Shown here piece by piece: positions 18,787 to 27,362 of a DNA stretch of 64,000 bases. Made by a program: the position numbers and the translations under genes. A model generated the notes under the pieces. The model worked only from the letters and a program-made list of their open reading frames with translations. It was not told the DNA's origin and ran no database searches. Numbering within the stretch: position 1 is the stretch's first letter; the number at the start of each line of letters is the position of its first letter. This DNA is from Streptococcus parasanguinis (lineage in GTDB: Bacteria; Bacillota; Bacilli; Lactobacillales; Streptococcaceae), in the NCBI RefSeq assembly GCF_019929185.1, contig NZ_JAHZPC010000003.1:141207-205206 (forward strand), given 5' to 3'.

Positions 18787-19518
18787 TCATAATTTATCAT
18801 GGAAGAAAACTCTCGATACCGGCAATAAACAAAGGAGGAATACAGCTGGATAATAATAAGCCAGCGCATTCAAGGTCATGTGAAGGCAAATGCTATATTC
18901 GATCCGCTTGTAGCGATAAGCCACCCAAGTTAAGATCAAGGACATGCCTCCGTAAGCTACCCATTCCCCTAGGGTACTCGGTCCATGCAAGTAGGTAAAA
19001 AAGAGAGCACCAGCTAGGTAACCGATTGGTTCTGCCCCTCGAAAGATCAAACGAGGGATGATGGCCCGACAGAGCAGCTCTTCTAGAATCGGAGCAACAA
19101 GGATCACGACCATGCCCATAGCAAGAAAAGGAGCATGAGATTGCAGTTCATTCAGAGCCGCTTGGTTTGCCGTCGTACTACCTGCCTCTTGTTTCAATAA
19201 GGGATAGGCTAGCAAGTTATTAGCCATCAACAAGAGAAGAAAAAGAAAATTTCTCCCCAGAGCCGGCCAGGTTATGACCCGAACATCTAAGTTTTCCAGA
19301 GGGCTCTTCTTTATGACTATATAAAAAATAAATAGCACCATCACTGTTACCAAGAGAGTGAGGATAGTGATCCACCTTGCATCCATTCCTTCTTGAAGGG
19401 AATAAACCATAGTGATGAGGGGAAATTGTGAAAGAAAGAATAAGGGTACAAAAAGCAGGAGCCAGAGAGCATTCTTACATAATGGGTGCTCTCGAACAAA
19501 AGACTGTATTTTTTTCAA
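18787..19518 (-). CDS. CPBP family intramembrane glutamic endopeptidase
   Basis: A 243-residue membrane protein with about six to seven helices. It has the CPBP (Abi/CAAX protease) motifs: APILEELLCRAIIPRLIF with the catalytic EE, FTYLHGPSTLGEW with the histidine, and a later helix. Streptococcal members are often linked to bacteriocin immunity or surface-protein maturation, but nothing nearby points to a peptide substrate here. Its transcript may run into the folP leader. Confidence 0.9.
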   Translation of the reverse strand: MKKIQSFVREHPLCKNALWLLLFVPLFFLSQFPLITMVYSLQEGMDARWITILTLLVTVMVLFIFYIVIKKSPLENLDVRVITWPALGRNFLFLLLLMANNLLAYPLLKQEAGSTTANQAALNELQSHAPFLAMGMVVILVAPILEELLCRAIIPRLIFRGAEPIGYLAGALFFTYLHGPSTLGEWVAYGGMSLILTWVAYRYKRIEYSICLHMTLNALAYYYPAVFLLCLLPVSRVFFHDKL

Positions 19519-19535
19519 TGGACAACCTCTTTCTC

Positions 19536-19577
19536 GTATAAAATAAGAAGACTGGGGCTTTCGCCTCTAGCCTTCTC
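19536..19577 (-). terminator. ackA terminator
   Basis: A stem of AGAAGGCT with AGTCTTCT (19569-19576 and 19546-19553, one wobble) plus an inner pairing is followed on the minus strand by TTATTTTAT. Confidence 0.8.
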
Positions 19578-19590
19578 ACTTTATTTCAGT

Positions 19591-20784
19591 TTACTGATTT
19601 TTGAAACGTTCAACGTCACGCGCAATCACCAACTCTTCATCAGTTGGAATAACCAATACCTTCACACGGGAATCGTCTGTGGAAATATCTCCGACAACTC
19701 CAAAGACGTTCTTTTCAGGGTCGATCTTGCATCCAAACCAGCTGATCCCATTGATAATAGAAGAACGAACGTTTACTGCATTTTCACCGATCCCTGCTGT
19801 AAAAATGATGGCATCTGCACCATTCAAGACAGCTAAGTATTGACCAATGTATTTTTGCAAACGATCGATAAAGATATCGTAAGCCAATTTGGCTTTTTCG
19901 TCTCCATTGTGCATCGCTGTATGAATATCCCGCATGTCGCTAGAAGATTCAGAAACACCCAGAAGACCTGATTCACGATTGAAGATGCGGCTGATGTCTT
20001 CAGGCTTATTGAAATCCTCTGTATGTTCCATCAAGTAAGGAATAATCGCTGGATCGAGATCCCCTGTCCGCGTTCCCATCATGACGCCACCTAGAGGGGT
20101 GAAGCCCATTGAGGTATCGACAGAGATTCCCTTGTCAACCGCTGTAACAGATACACCATTTCCAACGTGGCAGGTGATCAATTTCAATTCTTCTAATGGT
20201 TTTCCAAGAAGTTTAGCAGCTTCACCAGCTACATACTGATGACTGGTTCCATGAGCGCCGTATTTACGGACCTTATTTTCTGTGTAATATTTAGTTGGAA
20301 GAGGGTAACGATAAGCTTTTTCCGGCATAGTTGTATGGAAAGAAGTATCAAATACCACAACACTGGTAATATTTGGACAAATCTCTCTAAAGGCACGAAT
20401 TCCAGCTGCATTTGCAGGATTATGAAGAGGTGCTAACAAAGACAATTCTTCTACTTTTCGAAGGACTTCGTCATCTACCAAGGCAGAATCCTTGAAGTAT
20501 TCTCCACCAGCAACGACGCGGTGGCCCACACCTGTAATCTCATCGTAGGATTTGATAATATCAAAACGAATCAAATCATCCAACAAAATTTTTACAGCTT
20601 GTGTATGATCCTGGATATCTAATACTTGTTTTTCAGAGCGTCCATCAAATTTAACAGTTGAAATAGAATCTTTCAAACCGATCCGTTCAATCAACCCTTT
20701 TGCAAGAACAGTTTCCTCTGGCATTTGGTACAATTGCCATTTCAAACTAGAGCTTCCTGCATTAATAGAAATTGTTTTCGACAT
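19591..20784 (-). CDS. ackA: Acetate kinase
   Basis: A 397-residue full-length AckA. It starts [19 protein letters not shown], with the second signature [17 protein letters not shown] and the C-terminal [15 protein letters not shown]. It converts acetyl phosphate and ADP to acetate and ATP, the last step of mixed-acid ATP formation. A strong cre (20796-20809) lies between promoter and start codon, so CcpA control is expected. It follows the methyltransferase gene, the usual streptococcal order. Confidence 0.98.
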   Translation of the reverse strand: MSKTISINAGSSSLKWQLYQMPEETVLAKGLIERIGLKDSISTVKFDGRSEKQVLDIQDHTQAVKILLDDLIRFDIIKSYDEITGVGHRVVAGGEYFKDSALVDDEVLRKVEELSLLAPLHNPANAAGIRAFREICPNITSVVVFDTSFHTTMPEKAYRYPLPTKYYTENKVRKYGAHGTSHQYVAGEAAKLLGKPLEELKLITCHVGNGVSVTAVDKGISVDTSMGFTPLGGVMMGTRTGDLDPAIIPYLMEHTEDFNKPEDISRIFNRESGLLGVSESSSDMRDIHTAMHNGDEKAKLAYDIFIDRLQKYIGQYLAVLNGADAIIFTAGIGENAVNVRSSIINGISWFGCKIDPEKNVFGVVGDISTDDSRVKVLVIPTDEELVIARDVERFKNQ

Positions 20785-20795
20785 ATATTCACCTC

Positions 20796-20809
20796 ATTAA
20801 GCGTTTTCA
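20796..20809 (-). promoter_or_regulatory. cre site before ackA
   Basis: On the minus strand TGAAAACGCTTAAT, close to the cre consensus. It is downstream of an extended -10 box (TGATATAAT, 20818-20826). Confidence 0.8.
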
Positions 20810-20835
20810 CTTCCTCTATTATATCAGATCTTTGA

Positions 20836-21789
20836 TCAAATTTCATTATCCTTTAACCAGTTTTGGAAACTTTCCATAAAGTGAACCACCTGGTCGTGAT
20901 CCTGGAGATCGGTAAACGGATAGACAAAGGGCTGAACAGACTCTTCTTCTTGTTTTCGTAGGACGAAAATCGTCTTAGCATAGGCTGGATTTGAAAAGAG
21001 AGATTCTGGCAAGGTCAGCAAGGCAAGGATTTGAGCCTTGTCTGTTAGCCAAGCTTTTAAAAGATCACTCTGAGGGCTCGTCAAGAGGTTGTTTGGAGCT
21101 AAAAAGATGGCTACTCCTTGAGGTTTCAGGTATTTCAGAGCCTGTTCCATCATGAGGTGATGGGCATAGGTATGGCCTTCGGAGCTCGCTACCTGATAGC
21201 GCTGGGCAATTGCATCATCTGGATAGTATCCAATAGGAAGATCACTAACGATCAAGTCACTTTCTTTCAACACTTGCGGACGCACCGCGTCGCCTTGTGC
21301 AAAGACAACACTAGACTCCATCACATCTGCGATACTAGCAGATAGGTCAATCAAAAGATCATCTACTTCCAATCCTAAGTAATCAATCGTGAGGCGACTA
21401 TTGTTGACAATAGTCTCAGCGAGATTTCCGGTTCCACTTCCCACTTCTAGGACATCCAGTTGGTCGCTTTTGGCCAACTGATCGATCAAAAATGTAATGA
21501 TAAAACCAATCGCATCTGGTGTGAACTGGTGATTCGCTTGTAAAGGTTCTGTCTGAGCTGCTTTCATAAAAAGGAATTGGTAGGCTCTGCGCCATTCTTC
21601 CTTACTTAAACCTAGTTCTTTTAATTTTTTGCTATTGTTTTTAACAATGTCTAGATCTGTCTTGCCACCCAAATACATGGCATTCTGTTCAATCAAGGCG
21701 TCATAAAAGTTGGTCGACAATTCATTTTGAATACTTTGAGTGTTTTCCAATAGATAGGTATAGGCTTGTTCAATTTTTTCGAAATTCAT
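20836..21789 (-). CDS. Class I SAM-dependent methyltransferase (YtxK/ComYH-like)
   Basis: At 317 residues, with a helical N-terminal part (1-105) and a Rossmann methyltransferase domain. SAM-binding motif I is DVLEVGSGTGNLAETI (near 113), and a catalytic-like SDLPIGYYPDD replaces the N6-adenine NPPY motif. It is found after comG in many streptococci and was named comYH in some, where loss affects competence. The substrate is not known to me. It follows comGG by 30 bases and is probably co-transcribed. Confidence 0.9.
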   Translation of the reverse strand: MNFEKIEQAYTYLLENTQSIQNELSTNFYDALIEQNAMYLGGKTDLDIVKNNSKKLKELGLSKEEWRRAYQFLFMKAAQTEPLQANHQFTPDAIGFIITFLIDQLAKSDQLDVLEVGSGTGNLAETIVNNSRLTIDYLGLEVDDLLIDLSASIADVMESSVVFAQGDAVRPQVLKESDLIVSDLPIGYYPDDAIAQRYQVASSEGHTYAHHLMMEQALKYLKPQGVAIFLAPNNLLTSPQSDLLKAWLTDKAQILALLTLPESLFSNPAYAKTIFVLRKQEEESVQPFVYPFTDLQDHDQVVHFMESFQNWLKDNEI

Positions 21790-21819
21790 GATTTCCTCCG
21801 CACCCTATCATACCAAAAA

Positions 21820-22257
21820 TTAGTCTTTTTCGCTATTTTCTGATGGTTCCTTGATCTCGTTTGGCGTCTCTTCAGAAGGCGTTTCGCTCCCTGCCTTCTC
21901 CTTATCTTTCTGTGTCTTCTTCTTTTCTTTTTGGCTCTTGCTACTTTCTTTTTCTTCCCTTACAGGAAGGACAAACTCATAGCTTTCGCCATCCATCTCA
22001 GCTTGGGTATGAAGAAAACCAGTATCCTTTTTTAGCTGAACTTTTCCAGACTTTAAATGAATCTCCGATGTCTTCTCATCACTCTTTCTCTTTTCAAGAG
22101 CCAATTGCACCAAAGCATAGGCCCGAAGGCGATCTTGACTCGTCTTTAAGATCCGTCTCTCCGCAACCTGACGGTGCAGGTAAAACTGAAGCAAGAGACT
22201 AAAAATCGCTGCCATCAAGAGGGCGTAGAGCAAGACACCAGCCTTAACTATTTTCAT
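21820..22257 (-). CDS. comGG: Competence pilus minor protein ComGG
   Basis: A 145-residue membrane-anchored protein starting MKIVKAGVLLYALLMAAIFSLLLQFYLHR. It has one N-terminal helix as in the minor pseudopilins but no type IV prepilin cleavage motif, typical of ComGG. The last 45 residues are a low-complexity Lys/Glu/Ser tail (KESSKSQKEKKKTQKDKEKAG and so on). The start overlaps comGF by 14 bases. It probably helps assemble the DNA-uptake pilus. Confidence 0.88.
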   Translation of the reverse strand: MKIVKAGVLLYALLMAAIFSLLLQFYLHRQVAERRILKTSQDRLRAYALVQLALEKRKSDEKTSEIHLKSGKVQLKKDTGFLHTQAEMDGESYEFVLPVREEKESSKSQKEKKKTQKDKEKAGSETPSEETPNEIKEPSENSEKD

Positions 22258-22696
22258 TTTGCATCGCTGGTACCACATGGTAGACATACTCCCTTTCTAG
22301 ACCTTCTTCAAAATTCAACCGCAGATGAATCAACTCTCCCTCCTGCCAAATTTGGCTAGAGCGAACCCCTGAAATCATAGGCTGATAGCCCCTGCCCTTA
22401 TCATCTGTTTTTCGGATATCATCTCCTTTAGATTGACCAATAGCAATTGGTTTTTGATCCTGAACCAAGTAGATATGATTGTCCGCTACTTTTTCAAAAT
22501 GGCTCCGGTCCAATTCCACCTGCAATTGTTGCTGAAAAAGTATCCATTCTTCCTGCTTTTGATGCGCCTGGTAGTCCAATTCAGCATGCAGGAGCTTGGT
22601 CAAGCCTTGAAAGACTAACACTCCCCCACTAAGCACTAAGAGAGCGACCAAGGCTTCGAGCAGGGTAAAGGCCTTGACCTTTCCTTTATTCCACAT
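22244..22696 (-). CDS. comGF: Competence minor pseudopilin ComGF
   Basis: A 150-residue protein with an N-terminal prepilin-like helix (KVKAFTLLEALVALLVLSGGVLVF) and a small globular domain. It is a minor component of the transformation pilus. The start MWNKGK overlaps comGE by 11 bases; upstream in-frame codons lie inside comGE. Confidence 0.92.
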   Translation of the reverse strand: MWNKGKVKAFTLLEALVALLVLSGGVLVFQGLTKLLHAELDYQAHQKQEEWILFQQQLQVELDRSHFEKVADNHIYLVQDQKPIAIGQSKGDDIRKTDDKGRGYQPMISGVRSSQIWQEGELIHLRLNFEEGLEREYVYHVVPAMQNENS

Positions 22697-22979
22697 GCAG
22701 TACCACCTTTCCTTGATGATAGACCGTGAGTTGATCGGCATCTTTTTCGACTTGAACCTGAATACCATTGGCCTCTAGATGATTTTGCCCTGTCTGAAGC
22801 GCCATTTGAGCGACAGATAAGACCTCTACCTCTTTGAAATCCGCTAGTCGCTCCTTGCGCGAACGCCGGATCTCCCCTAACAATAAGGTCGTAATCATGG
22901 CAAATAAACCCAAGGCAACTAAGGATTCTATGAGAATACTAGCGGGAACGGATACTTTTTTTAATTTTCCCATTTCCAA
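22686..22979 (-). CDS. comGE: Competence minor pseudopilin ComGE
   Basis: A 97-residue protein with a single N-terminal helix (PASILIESLVALGLFAMITTLLLG) carrying the E+5-type glutamate, then a short polar domain. It is a minor pilin of the DNA-uptake pilus. It overlaps comGD by about 40 bases. A second ATG two codons later (22973) is also possible. Confidence 0.9.
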   Translation of the reverse strand: MEMGKLKKVSVPASILIESLVALGLFAMITTLLLGEIRRSRKERLADFKEVEVLSVAQMALQTGQNHLEANGIQVQVEKDADQLTVYHQGKVVLHVE

Positions 22980-23373
22980 GCGACAGTTGATAGGTCACCA
23001 CTCCTCTCTGTGTCTGAAAGTGAACATTGGCTAGGGATGAATTGCCACCTGCACGGTCTAAACGAATAGTTTTAGGATCTTGCAAAATAACAGAATCAGG
23101 AATCTCCACTGTCTGGTAGGGCGTTTGAATCTTCCTTGCAGTCACTTCAACATCCAATTCCGTTTGCCTTGCCAAGGCTATCTTCTGGCTTTCTTGATAG
23201 AGGTGTTCAAACTCTGCAAAAAATACTTTTTCTTCCACCTGCTGAAAGCTCGTCTTGATCGATCCCGATAAGCCCAGATAGATAAAACTGACGATCATCA
23301 AGGTCAGAAGGGTCTCCACCAAGGTGAAGGCCTTAATCTGCAACCGCACGAGTTTCTCCACTATTTTTCGCAT
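22939..23373 (-). CDS. comGD: Competence minor pseudopilin ComGD
   Basis: A 144-residue protein with the prepilin motif QIKAFTLVETLLTLMIVSFIYLGLSG, processed between A and F, then a GspH-like beta domain. The start MRKIVEKLVRLQ is inside the end of comGC, with a 41-base overlap. A GTG eight codons further in is an alternative. Confidence 0.9.
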   Translation of the reverse strand: MRKIVEKLVRLQIKAFTLVETLLTLMIVSFIYLGLSGSIKTSFQQVEEKVFFAEFEHLYQESQKIALARQTELDVEVTARKIQTPYQTVEIPDSVILQDPKTIRLDRAGGNSSLANVHFQTQRGVVTYQLSLGNGKIKKSIRSR

Positions 23374-23650
23374 AATAGGCACGATAAGATTCTGCTTGTT
23401 TGTTGGTAATATTTCCATCAGCAATTAGCTTTGATAGAGTGGCTTGATCATTGGTATGATTGAGCTCATACAATTCAGCCTGGCTTTCGACCACCTTCAC
23501 AACCGCTGCATTTCCTGTCTCTTTCACGGAGTCTTTTTGCTTGGTCAAATTCGGCACAAAGAGCAATAAGAGCACACTGATGATCAATAAGACCACCAAC
23601 ATTTCAATAAGTGTAAAAGCTTTAACCTTATAGGTTTTTAATGTTTTCAT
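23333..23650 (-). CDS. comGC: Competence major pilin ComGC
   Basis: A 105-residue major pilin of the transformation pilus. The leader is MKTLKTYKVKA, followed by FTLIEMLVVLLIISVLLLLFVPNL with the conserved E+5 for assembly. The short C-terminal domain is helical. It is processed by the prepilin peptidase ComC, which is not in this window. The start overlaps the comGB stop (ATGA). Confidence 0.96.
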   Translation of the reverse strand: MKTLKTYKVKAFTLIEMLVVLLIISVLLLLFVPNLTKQKDSVKETGNAAVVKVVESQAELYELNHTNDQATLSKLIADGNITNKQAESYRAYYAKNSGETRAVAD

Positions 23651-24756
23651 AAATGAACCTCCATATTTTGATAAATCGGCATCAACATGGCTGCATAGAG
23701 TAACACAATCACAAGAGCCACAAAGATAAACACCAAGGGTTGTATCACATTCATGGCCTTGTGAACCCGACGAAAGAAATCTTCCCATGTTTTTTCTGCG
23801 TAGATCTCTAGCTCACTTCCGAGCTTTGATTTGACTTCACCATATTCAATCATAAGGGGCAATTCTTTTTTGAAAAAAGGATACCCCCTGACCGTCTCTG
23901 AAAAGGACTGGCCACGATCTAAAGAAAGAGCTAAGTCCCTTCCAATCTCTTGAAAAAGCTGGGATTTTTGGTCCTGCATCATGGAAAAAATCTGAGACAA
24001 CTCCAATCCTTGCCCAATCAGATTGCCCCATTCTCTGGCATAATAGGCTGTCAAATAAGCTTGAATCATGCCTTTTCCGAAAGGCAGATGAGACAAGGTT
24101 CTAAAAACGTTGATCTTGCCTGACTTCCGATAATAGAGAAAGCCGAGTAAGAAGAAGGTCACCAGTCCCGCTCCTAAGGCCAAAAAGAGTTGGGGGAAGG
24201 AACTGATCAATTGCGTCCCAATATTTTGAGCATCCATTTGAGGAAGCAAATAATTGCGCAGGCCTAGCATAATCAGAACTAAAAATCCAAGTAAGATAAG
24301 AGGATAGGTGCTCACCTCAATCAGCTTTTTCTTGACCTTGCGCATGTTTTCTAAGTAAGCACTGATTTTCTCCAAGCTCAATGCAAGATTGCCATGAAGC
24401 TCAGCGAGAGACAGCTGTGTCGTCACCGCATCTGAAAAACCGATCCCTGCCATCATCTCTGAAAAACTCCGGCCCCGCGAGAGATCCTCTCGCATCTGGG
24501 AAACCAAACGACTCTCCACTAGATGAGAGCGATCCAGAAAATCGACGATCTCAGACAGATGAAAACCACTCGAATAAAGATTCAAAAATAATTCGATGAT
24601 TTGCTTTTGTTTAGCGGTAGATAATTTTTTCGGCTTGGGCCTGAGCCAGCTGGATATATCCCGATTGAGCCAAGAGATCCATTTGTTGGTTCCAGCGGCT
24701 GGCTGAGTGCTCTTGGTAATTTTCCGTCGCAAAATCGACCACACCTCCTCCTGCAA
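23647..24756 (-). CDS. comGB: Competence pilus membrane platform protein ComGB
   Basis: A GspF/PilC-family membrane protein of up to 369 residues. It has two homologous helical halves (ELFLNLYSSGFHLSEIVDFL and LSQIFSMMQDQKSQLFQEI) and three transmembrane segments (about 150-168, 192-210, 339-362). It is the inner-membrane platform for pilus assembly. The start is uncertain. The first possible codon is TTG at 24756. A GTG and another TTG (24732) lie just after GGAGGAGG, within comGA, so a start near 24732-24744 is at least as likely. Confidence 0.92.
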   Translation of the reverse strand: MQEEVWSILRRKITKSTQPAAGTNKWISWLNRDISSWLRPKPKKLSTAKQKQIIELFLNLYSSGFHLSEIVDFLDRSHLVESRLVSQMREDLSRGRSFSEMMAGIGFSDAVTTQLSLAELHGNLALSLEKISAYLENMRKVKKKLIEVSTYPLILLGFLVLIMLGLRNYLLPQMDAQNIGTQLISSFPQLFLALGAGLVTFFLLGFLYYRKSGKINVFRTLSHLPFGKGMIQAYLTAYYAREWGNLIGQGLELSQIFSMMQDQKSQLFQEIGRDLALSLDRGQSFSETVRGYPFFKKELPLMIEYGEVKSKLGSELEIYAEKTWEDFFRRVHKAMNVIQPLVFIFVALVIVLLYAAMLMPIYQNMEVHL

Positions 24757-25552
24757 TTAATCGTTGGTAGCAAATACCTTGTAAAACAATCTTGAGCTCT
24801 TCCTCACTCACTCCAAGTTCTAAGAGTCTCTCATAAACACCTCGAACGCTCTTGGCATGAATAGTAGAGAAGACGGTGACTCCTGTCAAACTAGCTCGTA
24901 CGACTGCACGAGCTGTTTCCTTATCTCGGATCTCTCCAATGATGAGAAGGTCCGGCCGATGGCGTAAGGAGAGTTTGATCAGGTTGTCATAGGTCATGCC
25001 AATCTGGTCATTCAGCTGAAGCTGAAGCATATTATCCTGCTTGATCTCGACAGGATCTTCAATAGACATGACTTGCTGGTCCGCAAAGCGCTCTTGCGCC
25101 AAAGCATGCATGAGAGTGGTCTTTCCCGAACCAACAGGACCTGCAAAGAGATAAAGCCCACGACCAGCCAATTTCTTCTTCAAGTCCGGCAATTGATCAA
25201 ACCAAAACCGTAATTCGCGTTCCTCATCATGCAAAAGCCGAATAACCAAGCTTTCATAGCCACGATAATCCCCCACAGTCGACAAACGAATCGAGACCAC
25301 TCCAGCCTCCAAAGGGTAATCACACGATCCTAGCTGGCTGCGCCTTTTTTCTCCCACATTCATACCTGCTACGAACTTAAAGTGGCTGATAATAGCCGTC
25401 ATCTCCTCAAACGGGAAGGATTGTACAAAGCGCCTCTCATCTCCCACCCTCATAAAAACCTGGTACTCCTCCTTCCGAGGAATGAAGTAAAGATCCTGAG
25501 CTTCTTCCTTTTTCCCCATGCGGATCAGTTTTTTTGCAATTTCTTGAACCAT
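24611..25552 (-). CDS. comGA: Competence pilus assembly ATPase ComGA
   Basis: A 313-residue PilB/GspE-type ATPase. It has Walker A LFAGPVGSGKTTLMHAL (about 132), an Asp box QVMSIEDPVEIKQ, Walker B LLIIGEIRDKETARAVV and a His box TVFSTIHAKSV. It powers pilus extension for DNA uptake. The start MVQEIAKKL is set by GAGGAGGAACT. The com-box at 25574-25581 places the whole comG operon under ComX. Confidence 0.97.
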   Translation of the reverse strand: MVQEIAKKLIRMGKKEEAQDLYFIPRKEEYQVFMRVGDERRFVQSFPFEEMTAIISHFKFVAGMNVGEKRRSQLGSCDYPLEAGVVSIRLSTVGDYRGYESLVIRLLHDEERELRFWFDQLPDLKKKLAGRGLYLFAGPVGSGKTTLMHALAQERFADQQVMSIEDPVEIKQDNMLQLQLNDQIGMTYDNLIKLSLRHRPDLLIIGEIRDKETARAVVRASLTGVTVFSTIHAKSVRGVYERLLELGVSEEELKIVLQGICYQRLIAGGGVVDFATENYQEHSASRWNQQMDLLAQSGYIQLAQAQAEKIIYR

Positions 25553-25573
25553 AGTTCCTCCTCTCACTTATAC

Positions 25574-25581
25574 TATTCGAA
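25574..25581 (-). promoter_or_regulatory. com-box (cin-box) of the comG operon
   Basis: TTTTT followed by TTCGAATA on the minus strand, 22 bases before the comGA ATG. It is identical to the octamer in front of ssbB. Confidence 0.9.
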
Positions 25582-25639
25582 AAAGAAGACAAAAAAAGAA
25601 GACTTTCTAGATCGCTCTAAAAAATCTTCCGCATTTCTC

Positions 25640-26029
25640 TTATGACAGGGTCGTCCCCTTTTTTGAATCGAGTGTATATTGACAAGAACGGTGTTTGCGA
25701 CTGCCTCTTTCCTTTTCGTAGCCTGGGCGGAGCTTGCTTTTAGGGATCTTATGCTCGTCTTCTAGAAGGACAATCGAATGGAAAAACTGCACATCTTCAC
25801 TGCAGTCCTCACACCACTCTTGCTCCTTGGTATCCCAAAAGATCGTCATGAGATCACTCCGACTCTTATAACTTGGAAAGTGCTCATTTAACTCCAACCA
25901 CTTCTGCTTGTAGTATTTCAAAGCCTGGTAATAGTCTTCAAACTTCCGACTACTCACGATATCATCTTCCCAACCTTCTAAAAACCACCAGGGTTCACAG
26001 TCCCCGTACATTTCAATCACTCGATACAT
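25640..26029 (-). CDS. DUF1033 family protein
   Basis: A 129-residue cytoplasmic protein beginning MYRVIEMYGDCEPWWFLEGWEDDI, with a Cys pair (WCEDC) and a basic C-terminal tail. The ATG at 26029 follows GGAAGAG; an upstream in-frame codon is less well placed. DUF1033 genes regularly sit just before comGA in streptococci, but this one is outside the com-box and has its own TATAAT (26056-26061). Function unknown. Confidence 0.88.
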   Translation of the reverse strand: MYRVIEMYGDCEPWWFLEGWEDDIVSSRKFEDYYQALKYYKQKWLELNEHFPSYKSRSDLMTIFWDTKEQEWCEDCSEDVQFFHSIVLLEDEHKIPKSKLRPGYEKERGSRKHRSCQYTLDSKKGTTLS

Positions 26030-26193
26030 AAACTCTTCCATCCTTTGTATCCTCTATTATATAGAAAATCCTTTGAGAATAAAAGTTTTCTGCTCAGAGC
26101 ATGATTTTTCAGATAGTTTTCAGGTGATTTTCGCCATTATTTTCCAAAAATAGACTGCCTAATTGCTATTGGGTCCTTTTTTCGAGAATCAAA

Positions 26194-26243
26194 AGAAGAG
26201 AGTCCCAACAAAATGGCGATCCATCTTTGGGAACTCTCTTTTC
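26194..26243 (-). terminator. Terminator of the polysaccharide cluster
   Basis: An outer stem (26227-26240 with 26196-26208) with an inner GATGG/CCATT pairing is followed by TCTTTTG on the minus strand, 8 bases past the GH8 stop. Confidence 0.8.
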
Positions 26244-26250
26244 TCAAGTA

Positions 26251-27354
26251 TTAGAACAATTCTAGTGCAATCATGGTTGTCATGGTTGCATCGTAATAGT
26301 TATTCAGAGGTAGATCTTGTGTAAAGATATACTTGTTCTGTTGAACCAACTTCAAATAGCCTTTTTCATGTTCAGAGGCATAGACAATCGGTGCCAAAAA
26401 GCTTGCTGCCTGATGATTGTTCAAGGCCTTCCCTTTCAAGTCATAACCTGCATACAGGTTTCTTTGACTCTTGAAAAAGTTAAGCATCTTTTTCACCAAT
26501 TGTTGACTGGTTTTGTCCTTACTTTGAACAAGGTTGTATGGAAGGCGACAAGCGTTATACGAGTATGCACCATCATACTTGGATTCAATCGTCTTTGGAT
26601 CCGCTACGCGCGTTCCTTGCTCATCTACCCAGATGAAATCAGGTAGTAAACCTGTTTTGGTTTGGGAGCTGATCGTTTGGAGTTGCTGCAACATCTTTTC
26701 TTTGATATCCAACCACTTCGAATCTTTTGTCACTTCATAAAAGATCTGGAATTGCGCTGGCAATGTATCAGACGTCCGCATCAAATGATAAAACTCCGAG
26801 TCCTGATTGGCCCAATTCCCCACCGTTAACACACCAGTTTCTTCATTGTAGTTGTGTGCGAGAATATCTTCTAAAATCGCTTTGGCTTGAGCCTGGTAGT
26901 CTTTAGCTTGCTTTGGCCATTGCTGAGCAGCTTTTAGAAGAGCATAGGCGATGTAGAGATCTCCATCTGTAGCGTTATGATCCTCATCCTTTGCTTTTCC
27001 ATTGCTGATGGTTTGTTTCCAAGACATCAATTGGGTACCTTCTAAGCGATGATTTAGATAATAGTGATAGAGTCGGTCAAAGTCTGCTTGTTGGGCTTGT
27101 CCTTTTTCGGCAGCTGCAACAGTAATGAGCATTCCATAACTTTGCGCCTCGGATAACACTACCGTTTGATTGCTATCATTGGTGGTTCGAACATAGGATT
27201 CTTTCCCTTTTGAAACAACAAAATGCTCATTCCACTGACGATAAATTCGATTTCGCATCTCCACTTTACTTCGCGTTCTCGCTAAAAACAAGGTCAAACA
27301 GAAAATGCAAAGGATGACTAGAAACCATACATATCTCATCTTTTTCGTTTTCAT
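26251..27354 (-). CDS. GH8 family endoglycosidase, membrane-anchored
   Basis: A 367-residue GH8 (BcsZ/endoglucanase-like) enzyme. A hydrophobic N-terminal segment (8-25) without a clear cleavage site suggests extracellular anchoring. The proton-donor glutamate is E69 in LSEAQSYGM, followed by NATDGDLYIAYALLKA (D130/D132) and a later NACRLPYNL motif. GH8 proteins encoded beside BcsA-like synthases trim the nascent glucan or amino-sugar polymer. It lies 8 bases after the synthase gene, so it probably acts on that product. The exact bond cut is not readable from sequence. Confidence 0.92.
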   Translation of the reverse strand: MKTKKMRYVWFLVILCIFCLTLFLARTRSKVEMRNRIYRQWNEHFVVSKGKESYVRTTNDSNQTVVLSEAQSYGMLITVAAAEKGQAQQADFDRLYHYYLNHRLEGTQLMSWKQTISNGKAKDEDHNATDGDLYIAYALLKAAQQWPKQAKDYQAQAKAILEDILAHNYNEETGVLTVGNWANQDSEFYHLMRTSDTLPAQFQIFYEVTKDSKWLDIKEKMLQQLQTISSQTKTGLLPDFIWVDEQGTRVADPKTIESKYDGAYSYNACRLPYNLVQSKDKTSQQLVKKMLNFFKSQRNLYAGYDLKGKALNNHQAASFLAPIVYASEHEKGYLKLVQQNKYIFTQDLPLNNYYDATMTTMIALELF

Positions 27355-27362
27355 AATTTCTC

